A stretch of DNA of 64,000 nt from Komagataeibacter nataicola (lineage in GTDB: Bacteria > Pseudomonadota > Alphaproteobacteria > Acetobacterales > Acetobacteraceae): contig NZ_NIRT01000002.1 of the NCBI RefSeq assembly GCF_003207795.1, positions 62,001 to 126,000 of the forward strand, written 5' to 3'. The notes beneath the pieces are model-generated. The model searched no databases. It had not been told where the DNA came from and saw nothing but the letters and a program-made list of their open reading frames with translations. Shown piece after piece: positions 36,725-49,121 of the stretch (position 1 is its first letter; each line of letters starts with the position of its first letter). Made by a program: the position numbers and the translations under genes.

Positions 36725-38332
36725 TTAGGCCGCTGTTCCCTCGGCGCGGGTCAGGGCGGCCTCGATCAGGGCCACGGTTTCCGCCACGCCGTACAATGCG
36801 ACAAAGATGCCAAAGCGCGGGCCTTCCTTCTGGCCCAGCAGCACCTCATACAGACAGCCAAACCACGCGCGCAGCGGCTCGAAGCCATGGGTCTTGCCAA
36901 TCTCGAACACAAGGTTCTGGCAGGCATCGGGGCTGACATCGCCGCCTTCCATGCCGCGCAGGGCCTGGGCCAGGTCGGCCAGCGCCTTGCGCTCATGTGC
37001 CTCGGGCGCGCGGTACTGCTTGGTGGGGCGCACGAAATCGGCGTAGTAGACGATCGCGTATTCCACCAGCCGCGCCAGCATCGGGCAATTTTCCGGCGTG
37101 GCATCGGCGTCGTAGCGCTGGATGAACTTCCACAACACATCCGGCGTCTCGGCATTGGCGACCGAGGCAAGATTGAGCAGCATGCCGAACGTGACCGGGC
37201 TGCCCGCATCGTTCGGGATCGCACCCTTGTGGATGAACCAGGCCGGGTTGGTCAGCAGGGCCGGATCGGCCGGTTCCATGGCGCGGGCCTTGCCCACATG
37301 GGCCAGGTATTCATCCGTCGCCTTGGGAATGACATCAAAGAACAGTCGCTTGGCGCGCTGCGGCGCGTTGAACATGTACTGACCGAGGCTTTCGGGCGGG
37401 GCATAGCGCAGCCATTCCTCGACCGAGATGCCATTACCCTTGGATTTGGAAATCTTCTGCCCGTTCTGGTCCAAAAACAGCTCATAGGTCAGGCCCGCAG
37501 GCGGCTGGCCGCCCAGAATACGACAGATCCTGCCCGAAAGGCGCACACTGTCGATCAGATCCTTGCCCGACATTTCATAATCCACGCCCAGCGCATACCA
37601 GCGCATGGCCCAGTCGGCCTTCCACTGCATCTTGGCGTGGCCGCCGGTGACCGGCGTCTCGAAGGTTTCGCCCTCTTCATCGGTCCAGCGCACGGTGCCC
37701 GCAACAGGGTCGATGGCGTCCATCTTCACCTGCATCACCTGGCCCGTGCGCGGGTGGATGGGCAGCACGGGGGAATAGGTGGCGCGGCGTTCCTCGCCCA
37801 GCGTAGGGGCGATGACCGCCACGATCTTGTCATGCACCTCGAGCACGCGCTTCAGGGCGGCGTCAAAACGCCCGCCTTCATAATACTGCGTGGAAGAGGC
37901 GAATTCGTAATCAAACCCGAAGCCATCGAGGAAGGAACGCAGGCGGGCATTATTGTGGGCGGCAAAGGATTCATGCGTGCCGAACGGATCAGGCACGCGC
38001 GAGAGCGGCTTGCCGATATACTGGCGCAGCATCTCCTGGTTGGGCACGTTCTCGGGCACCTTGCGCAGGGCGTCCATGTCATCGGAGAAGGCCAGCAGCC
38101 GCGTGGGCAGGCCGGTCAGCTTCGTAAACGCCTGCCTGACCCATGACGTGCGCGCCACCTCGCCAAACGTGCCGATATGCGGCAGGCCGGACGGGCCATA
38201 GCCGGTTTCCAGCAGCACGGGTCTGTCGGCCGTAACGGCACGCGCGCCAACATGCGCGGACAGTTTGGCGGCCTCCTCGAACGGCCAGGACTTGGGAAGG
38301 GGCGAGATAAGGGCAGGATGCTGTTCTGACAT
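36725..38332 (-). CDS. lysK: Lysyl-tRNA synthetase, class I
   Basis: Charges tRNA-Lys. This is the class I type found in archaea, spirochaetes and many alphaproteobacteria, not the class II LysS. The 535 residues contain the HIGH-like GPSGLPHIG (47-54) and the KMSKS-like KISKSKG near 291. The C-terminal helical region completes the usual length. The start at 38332 (MSEQHPAL) fits homologues; an ATG 30 bases upstream has no better ribosome site. It is the first gene of an operon with the MprF-like gene, which would use its product Lys-tRNA. Confidence 0.95.
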   Translation of the reverse strand: MSEQHPALISPLPKSWPFEEAAKLSAHVGARAVTADRPVLLETGYGPSGLPHIGTFGEVARTSWVRQAFTKLTGLPTRLLAFSDDMDALRKVPENVPNQEMLRQYIGKPLSRVPDPFGTHESFAAHNNARLRSFLDGFGFDYEFASSTQYYEGGRFDAALKRVLEVHDKIVAVIAPTLGEERRATYSPVLPIHPRTGQVMQVKMDAIDPVAGTVRWTDEEGETFETPVTGGHAKMQWKADWAMRWYALGVDYEMSGKDLIDSVRLSGRICRILGGQPPAGLTYELFLDQNGQKISKSKGNGISVEEWLRYAPPESLGQYMFNAPQRAKRLFFDVIPKATDEYLAHVGKARAMEPADPALLTNPAWFIHKGAIPNDAGSPVTFGMLLNLASVANAETPDVLWKFIQRYDADATPENCPMLARLVEYAIVYYADFVRPTKQYRAPEAHERKALADLAQALRGMEGGDVSPDACQNLVFEIGKTHGFEPLRAWFGCLYEVLLGQKEGPRFGIFVALYGVAETVALIEAALTRAEGTAA

Positions 38333-38464
38333 GGACCGGCAAGCTATGGACAGGAAGGGCACGGGTCAATCCATCCTATTCCACACCCCTGGGTACAGCA
38401 ATAAGAATGGCATGACACAGGGCGGGCGACATCTGCCCGCTTGTACCCTATATCATTGACGACC

Positions 38465-41398
38465 ATGCCAGACACCCCGCCCCTGCCGGACAGCGCCCCG
38501 GCGATCCTTCCCCGGCACGGCGCCTGGTCGGTGCTGACGCCGGATGGGGAAATCCTGTCCATGCAGGCCCCCGACATCCGCCGTGAACTGCCGCAGTGGC
38601 CCGCGCCCATGGTCATCCATGCGCCCGCCATCGCGCGCAGGCTCGACCTGCCGCCCCCGCCGCGCCCCTGCCCGTGGCTGGACCTGCTGGAACTGTTCGC
38701 CTTCACCCTGCCCGCCCACGCAGCGCCCCCCACCGCGCGCGGACTGGGCATGGCGCTCGGGCTTGAGGCGGACAGGCTCGAAGCCCCCGAGGCCGACCTG
38801 CTGCCCGACCTGGCCTTCGAGATGCTCGGCCGCCTCGCCCGCCTGCGCAACACGCCCGAGGGCGGCATCCGCGCAGCCCTTGCGTGGCGCATGCGCAAGG
38901 CGGGGTGGGCATGGGGGCCATCGGTCTGCGCCGCACTCGGCCTGAAGGATGGCGGCCCGCTGCCCGCGGGCATGATCCAGCCCGACGAGGCGCTCAAGGT
39001 CTGGACCCGCCTGTCCAAATGGGAGGAAACCGCCCCGCGACCCGCTCCCGCCGCGCACCCGGTGAGCGGGGAAGAAGCGCAGGCGCATCTGCGCGAGATT
39101 ATTGGCGAAGGGGCCGAGCACCGCCCGGCACAGGAGGCGTTCAGCCACGTCGCCGCCCGCGCCTTCGCCCCCCGCGCCACACAGGGCGACCCGCACATGG
39201 TGCTGGCGGAAGCAGGCACCGGCACCGGCAAGACGCTGGGCTATGTCGCACCCGCCAATATCTGGGCGCGCCGCAACGGGGGGGCGGTGTGGATCAGCAC
39301 CTATACCCGCCACCTGCAACGCCAGATCGAATCCGAACTGGCCCGCCTCTACCCCGACCCGGCGGTGCGCCGCAGCCATGTGGTGGTACGCAAGGGGCGC
39401 GAGAACTACCTGTGCCTGCTCAACATGGAGGAGAGCGTGAACATCGCGCTCTCACGCGGGCAGGCGGGCGATGGCACCCTTATCGGGCTGGCGCTGGTGG
39501 CCCTGTGGGCGGCGCATACGCTCGATGGCGACCTGTTTGGCGGCGACCTGCCCGGCTGGTTTGCCGATCTGTTCGGGCGCGGACTGCTGAGCGGCATTGC
39601 CGACCGGCGGGGCGAGTGCATCCATGGCGCCTGCCCGCATTACCAGCAATGCATGGTGGAGCACTCGATCCGCCGCGCCCGCACGGCGGACCTCGTGATC
39701 GCCAACCACGCGCTCGTCATGTCGCAGGCGGCGTGGCACGCGCTTGATGGCACTGGCGCCAGCAACGAGGACAACACCCCCACCCGCTACATCATGGATG
39801 AGGGGCACCATATTGCCGATGCGGCGGACAGCGCCTTCGCCCTTGAACTCTCAGGGCTGGAAGCCGCCGAACTGCGGCGCTGGCTGCTCGGCGCCGAAGG
39901 GGCCCGCTCACGCGCGCGCGGCCTGCGGCGCAGGCTTGAAGACCTGCTGGCCAACATCCCCCGCATCGAAACCCCGCTTGATACCGCGCTGATGGCTGCA
40001 CGCGCCCTGCCCGCACCGGGCTGGTCGGCCCGCCTCGCCGCCCTTGACCCGGTGCACCGGGCCGCGCGCGTGCCCACCGAGGGCGGGGAGCCGGTGCTGT
40101 CCAACCCCTCCGAGGCGCTACTGCATGAACTGCGCCAGCAGGTGCTCGCCCGCACGCAGGGCAGCCCCGAAGGTGGCGCGCGCCGGAGTGACAGCGAATG
40201 CGACCTGTACCCCATGCCCGAATCGCTGCATGCGGCGGCGCAGGCGCTGGAACGGGCATTGCGGCGGCTGGCCGAGCCGCTGCGCACGCTGGTCGCCCGC
40301 CTTGATGAGGCGCTGGAAACCGAGGCCGACTGGCTCGACACCCCCATGCGCGAGCGCATTGCCGCCGCCATCCGCTCCATCCGCCGCCGCGCGCTCTCAC
40401 GTGTGGATGGCTGGTGCGCCATGCTGGGCAGCATGCAGGCAAACGAACCGCCCACAGGCGGCGAAAAAACCCCGCAATATATTGATTACATCCGCATGGA
40501 CCGGCGCGAGGGCCAGAACCCCGGCGAGCGCGACGTGGGGCTGTACCGCCACTGGCTGGACCCCACCATTCCGTTCGCGGGCGTGCTGGCCGCCCCCGCG
40601 CATGGCGTGCTGGTCACATCCGCGACACTGCGCGACGAAAGCGGCGAGGACAACACCAATGACAGCGCCGAACGCGCATGGGATGCTGCCGAGGCCCGCT
40701 CAGGCGCGATCCACCTGCCTTCGCCCGCCATACGCGCCTCCTTCCCCAGCCCGTTCGATTACGCACGGCAGAGCCGGGCCTTCATCATTACCGATGTGGC
40801 GCATGATGACCCGGCAGCCCTGGCCGGGGCCTACCGCACGCTGTTCATGGCATCGGGCGGGGGGGCGCTGGGGCTGTTTACCGCCATATCGCGCCTGCGC
40901 GAGGTGTACCGCCGCATCGTAACCCCGCTGGAGGAAGCGGGCCTGCCGCTGTTTGCCCAGCACGTGGACCCGATGGATAACGCAACGCTGGTCGATATCA
41001 TGCGCAGCGAGCGCAATGCCTGCCTGCTGGGCACGGATGCGATGCGTGATGGGGTGGATGTGCCGGGCGAGGCCCTGCGTCTTGTCGCCTTCGAGCGCGT
41101 GCCATGGCCGCGACCCGATATTTTGCACCGCGAGCGGCGCATTCACCTGTCTGGCGGCGCACCGGGGCGCTTTGATGACAGGATCGCCCGCCTGCGCCTG
41201 CGCCAGGCCTTTGGCCGCCTGATCCGCAGCAGGCAGGACAGGGGTGTGTTCGTCCTTCTGGACCGGCGCACCCCGTCACGCCTGCTTTCCGCCTTCCCCG
41301 AAGGGGTGGCGGTGCGCCGCCTCGGCCTGAGTGCGGCGGCGCGGGAGATCACGGCCTTCCTGCAGGCGCAGGATATATCCGCGGACCAGCTTTCCTGA
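38465..41398 (+). CDS. DinG/XPD-type ATP-dependent DNA helicase
   Basis: Superfamily 2 iron-sulfur helicase of 977 residues. Walker A is EAGTGTGKT (about 250-258), DEGHH near 445 is the DEAH box, and RLIRSRQDRG near the end is motif VI. Four cysteines at about 316 and in GECIHGACPHYQQC (384-397) would bind the [4Fe-4S] cluster. The first 200 residues are a poorly conserved domain without motif. The ATG at 38465 has a weak ribosome site, and a TTG at 38441 would add 8 residues. It is divergent from lysK. Role in DNA repair or R-loop removal is inferred from the family. Confidence 0.9.
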   Translation: MPDTPPLPDSAPAILPRHGAWSVLTPDGEILSMQAPDIRRELPQWPAPMVIHAPAIARRLDLPPPPRPCPWLDLLELFAFTLPAHAAPPTARGLGMALGLEADRLEAPEADLLPDLAFEMLGRLARLRNTPEGGIRAALAWRMRKAGWAWGPSVCAALGLKDGGPLPAGMIQPDEALKVWTRLSKWEETAPRPAPAAHPVSGEEAQAHLREIIGEGAEHRPAQEAFSHVAARAFAPRATQGDPHMVLAEAGTGTGKTLGYVAPANIWARRNGGAVWISTYTRHLQRQIESELARLYPDPAVRRSHVVVRKGRENYLCLLNMEESVNIALSRGQAGDGTLIGLALVALWAAHTLDGDLFGGDLPGWFADLFGRGLLSGIADRRGECIHGACPHYQQCMVEHSIRRARTADLVIANHALVMSQAAWHALDGTGASNEDNTPTRYIMDEGHHIADAADSAFALELSGLEAAELRRWLLGAEGARSRARGLRRRLEDLLANIPRIETPLDTALMAARALPAPGWSARLAALDPVHRAARVPTEGGEPVLSNPSEALLHELRQQVLARTQGSPEGGARRSDSECDLYPMPESLHAAAQALERALRRLAEPLRTLVARLDEALETEADWLDTPMRERIAAAIRSIRRRALSRVDGWCAMLGSMQANEPPTGGEKTPQYIDYIRMDRREGQNPGERDVGLYRHWLDPTIPFAGVLAAPAHGVLVTSATLRDESGEDNTNDSAERAWDAAEARSGAIHLPSPAIRASFPSPFDYARQSRAFIITDVAHDDPAALAGAYRTLFMASGGGALGLFTAISRLREVYRRIVTPLEEAGLPLFAQHVDPMDNATLVDIMRSERNACLLGTDAMRDGVDVPGEALRLVAFERVPWPRPDILHRERRIHLSGGAPGRFDDRIARLRLRQAFGRLIRSRQDRGVFVLLDRRTPSRLLSAFPEGVAVRRLGLSAAAREITAFLQAQDISADQLS

Positions 41399-41441
41399 TC
41401 GTGTCTCCCTGCCCTTCCCCGCGTGGTGCGGGGCAGACGCC

Positions 41442-41645
41442 TCAGAGCGCCTTGAGGTTGGTCGCGGCAGCCTTGCCACGCTCCATGGCGATATCGTAGC
41501 TGACCGCCTGGTCCTCGTTCAGGCCACGCAGGCCAGCAGCCTGCACCGCCGTGATGTGCACAAACACGTCCTTGCCGCCATCATCAGGCATGATGAAGCC
41601 AAAACCCTTGGTTGCGTTGAACCATTTTACTTTTCCGGTAGCCAT
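41442..41645 (-). CDS. Cold-shock domain protein
   Basis: Small single-domain RNA and single-stranded DNA binding protein of 67 residues. MATGKVKWFN opens the fold, RNP1 is KGFGFI (13-18) and RNP2 is VFVHI (27-31). The ATG at 41645 is preceded by GGAGAAGAG. The frame is open for 44 more codons upstream but that part is not conserved. Monocistronic. Confidence 0.95.
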   Translation of the reverse strand: MATGKVKWFNATKGFGFIMPDDGGKDVFVHITAVQAAGLRGLNEDQAVSYDIAMERGKAAATNLKAL

Positions 41646-41841
41646 AGCCAGTCTCTTCTCCAGCGCCATCCTTGCCGGTCCTAATACCGGCAATCCGGGC
41701 GCGTGTGCCTTTACCGCCATGAAAAAACGGGGCATCCGGAAAACACCCTGCCACTTCCACGTCGTTCGTGCACCCATAGGGGCAGCATGAAATGGGCACC
41801 CATGTCAAATGATCCCGACATGATGGCACGCACCGACCATG

Positions 41842-41880
41842 AAAAAAGGGGAAAGGCCAATGGCCCTTCCCCCCTTTTTT
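41842..41880 (-). terminator. Terminator downstream of groEL
   Basis: A symmetrical hairpin AAAAAAGGGG ... GGCC AAT GGCC ... CCCCTTTTTT is flanked by A and T runs, 59 bases after groEL on the minus strand. Confidence 0.85.
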
Positions 41881-41938
41881 ATTCTGGCATCCGGCCCCGT
41901 GCTGCAGCTTGGGGCCGGGGTGCGCAGGGTTGGCCGGA

Positions 41939-43621
<1,683 letters not shown>

Positions 43622-43648
43622 TTACCCGGTGCGAAAAGCGGGGGTGGA

Positions 43649-43939
43649 TCAGGCGACCACGCCCATGATGTCGCTTTCCTTCATGATCAGCAGTTCTTCA
43701 CCGTTGATCGTCACTTCCGTGCCCGACCACTTGCCGAACAGGACGCGGTCGCCCGCCTTCACGTCGAGGGCAACAATCTGGCCCTGCTCGTTACGGGCAC
43801 CTGCGCCCACCGAGATCACCTCGCCTTCCATCGGCTTTTCCTTGGCGGTCTCAGGGATGATGATACCACCTGCTGTCTTTTCCTCGCTCTTAAGGCGACG
43901 GACGACCACACGGTCATGCAGGGGACGAAATTTCGTCAT
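43649..43939 (-). CDS. groES: Co-chaperonin GroES
   Basis: Seven-subunit lid of the GroEL chamber. The 96 residues begin [15 protein letters not shown] and carry the mobile loop [24 protein letters not shown] precedes the ATG at 43939. First gene of groESL, with a CIRCE operator upstream. Confidence 0.98.
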   Translation of the reverse strand: MTKFRPLHDRVVVRRLKSEEKTAGGIIIPETAKEKPMEGEVISVGAGARNEQGQIVALDVKAGDRVLFGKWSGTEVTINGEELLIMKESDIMGVVA

Positions 43940-44020
43940 GGATCGCTCCAAATCTTCTAAAGGTAACGCCCTTGAATCAAGCAACGCCACCGGTTGGCGC
44001 GCGCGCCAGGCCGCATCGCG

Positions 44021-44047
44021 TTAGCACTCCCCTCGTGAGAGTGCTAA
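44021..44047. promoter_or_regulatory. CIRCE operator (HrcA site) of groESL
   Basis: A perfect TTAGCACTC-N9-GAGTGCTAA inverted repeat, identical to the consensus, 82 bases before groES. HrcA binds it to repress chaperone genes under normal conditions. hrcA is not in the window. Confidence 0.97.
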
Positions 44048-44051
44048 ACAC

Positions 44052-44080
44052 CAGATAGGTAGCCCCCCGACAGGTGTCAA
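44052..44080 (-). promoter_or_regulatory. Sigma-70-type promoter of groESL
   Basis: On the minus strand a perfect -35 TTGACA (44075-44080) is followed, after 17 bases, by the -10 TATCTG (44052-44057). CIRCE begins 4 bases later and so covers the transcription start. Confidence 0.8.
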
Positions 44081-44382
44081 GAATGCTGCGGAGCGAGACG
44101 GCGCAGAATTCGCGCGCAAAAGGGATCTTGGGGAAAGAGCTATATTTTTACATTTAATATCAATGGATTGACGAAGCATTCCGTCTCCCATCAAAAGCGG
44201 CGGAACAGCCCTCCCTACAATGCATGACACCCCGCCCCGCCGATTCCGCCGCATGCCGGTGCCGTGGGCCTTCATGAGAAAGAATTCTCATAAAGTCGTC
44301 CTTCACGCGGGTTTCATATTGACGTCGGGGCGGGCCGCATCATTCTTTGCCAGACAATGAAGGAAATAATGGAGTGAAAACC
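44081..44382 (+). other. Intergenic region between groESL promoter and dienelactone hydrolase gene
   Basis: About 300 bases without a gene. It has an AT-rich patch near 44145-44165 and a perfect ATGAGAA-AGAA-TTCTCAT palindrome at 44274-44291. A TTGACG at about 44319 could be a -35 box for the downstream gene. No RNA gene seen. Confidence 0.55.
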
Positions 44383-45045
44383 ATGGGCGCAGTCGTAACC
44401 GTTACAGCGGCGGACGGGCATGAATTTTCCGCCTATCGGGCCGGTCGGCCCGATGCGGCGCGCGCCGTGGTGGTGGTGCAGGAAATATTTGGCATCACCC
44501 CCTATATCCGCGCGGTATGCGACGCCTTTGCCGCCCAGGGCTATCAGGCCATCGCCCCTGCCCTGTTCGACCGCGCGCGGCGCGATGCCATCCTGCCCTA
44601 TGACAGCGCGGGCCTGCAGGAAGGGCTGAAGCTGCGCGCCGAAGTGGGGCAGGAGCACGCGCTGCGCGACCTCGTGGCCGCAGCCGACATGCTGACAACC
44701 GAGAAAAAGGGCATCGTGGGGTTCTGCTGGGGCGGCAAGCTGGCGTGGGAGGCTGCATGCCATACCAAGGCTTTTGCCGCAGCAGTGGCATGGTATGGCG
44801 GCGGCATTGCCGAAACCCGCAGCCAGGTGCCCAACTGCCCCGTACAACTGCATTTTGGCGGGGAAGACGCCCATATCCCGGCCGAAGACGTGGACGCCAT
44901 CCGGGCAGCGCATGAGGAGATCGAGATCTTTACCTATGAGGGCGCCGATCACGGCTTTGGCTGCACGGATCGCCCGTCATATAACGAGCCTGCCGCCACC
45001 CTGGCCATGCAGCGCACGCTGAGCTTTTTCGAGCACTGGCTGTAA
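44383..45045 (+). CDS. Dienelactone hydrolase family protein
   Basis: Alpha/beta hydrolase of 220 residues. The catalytic cysteine Cys115 is in GFCWGG, with an aspartate in FGGEDAHIP and the histidine in GADHGFGC, and Glu34 in VVQEIFG as in classical dienelactone hydrolases. GGAGTG precedes the ATG at 44383. Many members are not involved in aromatic breakdown, and nothing nearby points to a substrate. Single-gene unit between groESL (divergent) and mtnP (convergent). Confidence 0.88.
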   Translation: MGAVVTVTAADGHEFSAYRAGRPDAARAVVVVQEIFGITPYIRAVCDAFAAQGYQAIAPALFDRARRDAILPYDSAGLQEGLKLRAEVGQEHALRDLVAAADMLTTEKKGIVGFCWGGKLAWEAACHTKAFAAAVAWYGGGIAETRSQVPNCPVQLHFGGEDAHIPAEDVDAIRAAHEEIEIFTYEGADHGFGCTDRPSYNEPAATLAMQRTLSFFEHWL

Positions 45046-45070
45046 CGCGCTGCCGGGCAGGATTCAAAAA

Positions 45071-45117
45071 AAATGCCGCCTTTTGCGAAAAAGGCGGCAC
45101 CCAAAAACATCTGTTTT
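45071..45117 (+). repeat. Partial copy of the intergenic hairpin element
   Basis: TGCCGCCTTTT and AAAAAGGCGGCA form the hairpin, followed by the CCCAAAAACATCTG end. It corresponds to the right half of the 58118-58204 element. It lies between convergent genes, 25 bases after the hydrolase stop. Confidence 0.8.
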
Positions 45118-45129
45118 TAAAGCGGTTTT

Positions 45130-46024
<895 letters not shown>

Positions 46025-46035
<11 letters not shown>

Positions 46036-46837
46036 TGGACCACGTTCTCCGTTTCAGACAGATGGAAAATACAAGCAGGATCAGCAGGAACACGATCGCC
46101 CCCACCCCTGCGCGATGGCGCGCCGTCAGGTGCGGGCTTGCCACCCAGGCCAGGTAGGTCGTGACATCACGCGCCTGCTGCTCAACCGTGGCGGGCGTGC
46201 CATCGGGGTATGTAATGCCCCCCTCATACAGGGGTGGCGGCATGGCGATCTGCCCGTTGGCGGCATACGGGTTGTAGAACGTGCCCGGCGGCACCACCGT
46301 GCCCGCGGGCGGGGTCTGCCCGTAGCCGGTCAGGAAGGCATAGATGCGGTCCACCCCACCAGGATGCACCACGGCCAGCCGCGACTGGTCGGGCGGCACC
46401 ACGCCATGGTTGGCCGCCGCCGCCACATGCGCATCGGGATAGGGCGAGAGCAGATGGTCATCCATATTGGCAGGCCGGGTAACCGGGTGGCCACCCGCAT
46501 CAACGCCTGCGGGAATGCGGTGGCTGGCCGCCAGCGCGTTGACATCCGCCTCCTTCAGCCCCAGCCCGGCCAGGTCGCCATAGGTCACGGCCTTCATGCC
46601 GTGGCAGGCGGAACAGACCTGGGCATACACCGTGTAGCCACGCTGCACGGCCGCCATGTCAAAATGCCCCAGCGGGCCCTGAAAGCTCCAGTGCTGGCGG
46701 GGAGGCTCGCGGTAGTCATGCGCCCTGGCCCCGTTGCCCACGGGCAGCACTGCGAGCAACCCGCCGAGCAGCAGGCCATGCCGTAACACGATGCGCCGGG
46801 ATTGCGCCCCGCGCTGCCGATGACCCGGTTCATGCAT
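46025..46837 (-). CDS. petC: Cytochrome c1 of the bc1 complex
   Basis: Membrane-anchored haem c subunit that takes electrons from the Rieske protein. The 270 residues have a signal peptide to about 39, the haem site CSACH (75-79), PNPYAANGQIAMPPPL-type region (here FYNPYAANGQIAMPPPL) containing the methionine ligand, and a C-terminal helix (about 246-263) ending in basic residues. The Rieske and cytochrome b genes that normally precede it are absent: hemF is divergent 172 bases upstream. Either the other subunits are elsewhere or this gene is a remnant. It looks intact. Confidence 0.9.
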
Positions 46838-47009
46838 GTCTGCTACGTTCCCGCCACAATTTCCGTATCCCCCGCGTTACGCGCAGGGCTGGCCTCCTTC
46901 CTAGCGGCAGCGCGACCGGTCTTGCAATCACCCGTCTTGCAATAAGTGGAACAAACGGGCACCCGTAATATCCATCGCGAACGACCAGAACGGGCAGAAT
47001 GAGAAGAGC

Positions 47010-47918
47010 ATGACAATTTCCCGCACCCCCGTCGCCCACGACGCACTGAAGGACACGGCCCGAACCTGGTTTGAAACCCTGCGCGACCGGATCTGCACCG
47101 CCTTTGAGCAGATCGAGGATGAGGCCGTGGCCGCTGGCACGCCCACCCTGCCCGGCAAGGAAGAGGCTGGCCGCTTCGAGCGCAAGCCGTGGTCGCGCAC
47201 CAATGAGGATGGCACACCCGGCGGTGGCGGCGTAATCAGCCTCATGCGCGGGCGCGTGTTTGAAAAAGTGGGCGTCAATGTTTCCACCGTGAGCGGGGTA
47301 TTCAGCCCTGGCTTTCGCGACTCGATTCCCGGCGCGTCGGAAGACCCGCGCTTCTTCGCCACCGGCATCAGCCTCGTCGCCCATATGTGCAGCCCGCTGG
47401 TCCCCGCCGCCCACTTCAACACCCGCATGATCATCACCACGCAGGGCTGGTTTGGCGGCGGCGGCGACATTACTCCCATGTTTCCCGAAAGTGCCGAGGC
47501 CATCAGCGATGGCGAGCGCTTTCATGACGGGTTCCGCAAGGCATGCGAGAAGCATGACCCGCAATATTATCCCCGCTTCAGGGAATGGTGCGACAGGTAC
47601 TTCTACCTCCCCCACCGCGATGAAGCGCGTGGGCTGGGCGGCATTTTCTATGACCGGCTCAATACCGGCAACCTCGATGCCGATTTCGCGTTTACCCGCG
47701 ATGTGGGGCTTAGCTTTCTGGAAACCTATCCCGACATCGTGCGCAGCCGCATGATGGAACCGTGGACGCAAGAGCAGCGCAAGGCGCAGCTTGTCCGGCG
47801 CGGGCGGTATGTCGAGTTCAACCTGCTGCATGACCGCGGCACGATTTTTGGCCTCAAAACCGGCGGAAATACAGAAGCCATCCTCATGAGCCTTCCCCCG
47901 GAAGTCCACTGGCCATAA
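47010..47918 (+). CDS. hemF: Oxygen-dependent coproporphyrinogen-III oxidase
   Basis: Converts coproporphyrinogen III to protoporphyrinogen IX with oxygen, without a metal cofactor. The 302 residues contain [57 protein letters not shown] and [27 protein letters not shown], all in the normal order (motifs abbreviated). Divergent from petC. It suits an obligate aerobe rich in cytochromes. Confidence 0.96.
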   Translation: MTISRTPVAHDALKDTARTWFETLRDRICTAFEQIEDEAVAAGTPTLPGKEEAGRFERKPWSRTNEDGTPGGGGVISLMRGRVFEKVGVNVSTVSGVFSPGFRDSIPGASEDPRFFATGISLVAHMCSPLVPAAHFNTRMIITTQGWFGGGGDITPMFPESAEAISDGERFHDGFRKACEKHDPQYYPRFREWCDRYFYLPHRDEARGLGGIFYDRLNTGNLDADFAFTRDVGLSFLETYPDIVRSRMMEPWTQEQRKAQLVRRGRYVEFNLLHDRGTIFGLKTGGNTEAILMSLPPEVHWP

Positions 47919-48035
47919 GAATAGCGCCATGCCCGTTCCACGCTCCCTGCTCCGCCCTGACCAGCCCCTCCGCCCCCATGCGGCGTGGCCCGACAGCACG
48001 CAGGCGGCGCACTGGCCCCACCGGCGGCGCCAGCC

Positions 48036-49115
48036 ATGATCAACCGCCGGGCTTTCATGGGCCTTGTGGCCGCAGGTTCCGCCCTGCCGTGGCGTGCGCG
48101 GGCCTCGGAACTCCCGCGTGAGCGCCTGCCCCAGCTTCCCACCGGCACGCCGGGGCTGCTCATGGCGGGCAGCCACAGCGCCATGGCGGAACGGTGGAGC
48201 CCCATCCTGCCCACGGCCCTCGGCCAGGGGCTGGGCCTGCCCAACCCGCTAAGCGTGCGCGACACCGTGGGGCAGGACGGGGTGACGGGGGCCAACCTGT
48301 TCGATTCCCAGTTCGCATCTGATGGCATGATGGCGCTGGCCGCACCCGGCCAGGCGCTGGTCTCCTCGCTATGCGGCGACCCGCGCATCCATTTCGACTA
48401 CAGCCGCTGGCTGCCGCTGCTGCTCAGCCTGACGGTGCCCATCGTGATCGGGCGCACGCAACTGCACCGCAGCCTTGGCAGCTTCATGCGCGACCGGCCC
48501 GTGCGCATTGCCGTCTCGACCCTGACCGGCATCGAACTGCCTACCGTGCTGGCCATGACGCTGTTCGGGCTGCGGCCCATACCGGTTACGGGCCTTGCCA
48601 CGCCGCAGGCCGCCGCCGCCGCCCTGCGCGACAACCAGGTCGATGTCATCCAGATTACCGATCCGCTGGGCACGCCCGAGACGGCGGCGCTGACCAGCAC
48701 GCTGGCGCAGGCGGGCTGCCCCGCCCTGTTTGCCCTGACCGACCGGCCCGGCACCGTCAGCCTGCCCGGCCAGACGATCATGAACATGGAGGACCGGCTG
48801 CGCCAGGATGCGCGCTCGGCGCTGAACAGCCTGCTGCATGCGGCGCTCAGGCCACTGGCAGGGGCGGCAGGGGTGGATCTGGCGCTGGTGCTGCCCATGC
48901 TCACCTCATCAGCCACGCTGGCGCGGTGGCGGGCGGCCACCACGCAGGCGCTCCATGACGGCACGCTACAGGCTACGATGCATGATGCGGGCCGCACGCT
49001 GCTCACCGGAACGGATGCAACCGAGGCGCTGCGGCAGATCTCGGGCGATACCTCAAGCATCATGACCCTGCGCCGCTGGCTGGCCGCCAACCTGCCCACC
49101 TGGCGGCTGGGCTGA
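48036..49115 (+). CDS. Exported TctC/Bug-like periplasmic binding protein
   Basis: The 359-residue product begins with a twin-arginine-like signal (NRRAFMGLVAAGSALPWRARA, cleaved near residue 23). The body resembles solute-binding proteins of the tripartite tricarboxylate (TctC) group: a first lobe with VRDTVGQDGVTGANLF, a TGIELPTVLAMTLFGL stretch and a DVIQITDPLGTPETAAL stretch. It is more divergent than usual, so the assignment is tentative. No transporter genes lie nearby. It ends 6 bases from the convergent Smr gene. Confidence 0.65.
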   Translation: MINRRAFMGLVAAGSALPWRARASELPRERLPQLPTGTPGLLMAGSHSAMAERWSPILPTALGQGLGLPNPLSVRDTVGQDGVTGANLFDSQFASDGMMALAAPGQALVSSLCGDPRIHFDYSRWLPLLLSLTVPIVIGRTQLHRSLGSFMRDRPVRIAVSTLTGIELPTVLAMTLFGLRPIPVTGLATPQAAAAALRDNQVDVIQITDPLGTPETAALTSTLAQAGCPALFALTDRPGTVSLPGQTIMNMEDRLRQDARSALNSLLHAALRPLAGAAGVDLALVLPMLTSSATLARWRAATTQALHDGTLQATMHDAGRTLLTGTDATEALRQISGDTSSIMTLRRWLAANLPTWRLG

Positions 49116-49121
49116 GCGGCG

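Noticed and set aside
46830..48176. 448-codon minus-strand open frame upstream of petC, where petB would be expected
   Set aside because: It is antisense to hemF and has no cytochrome b helices or haem histidines.
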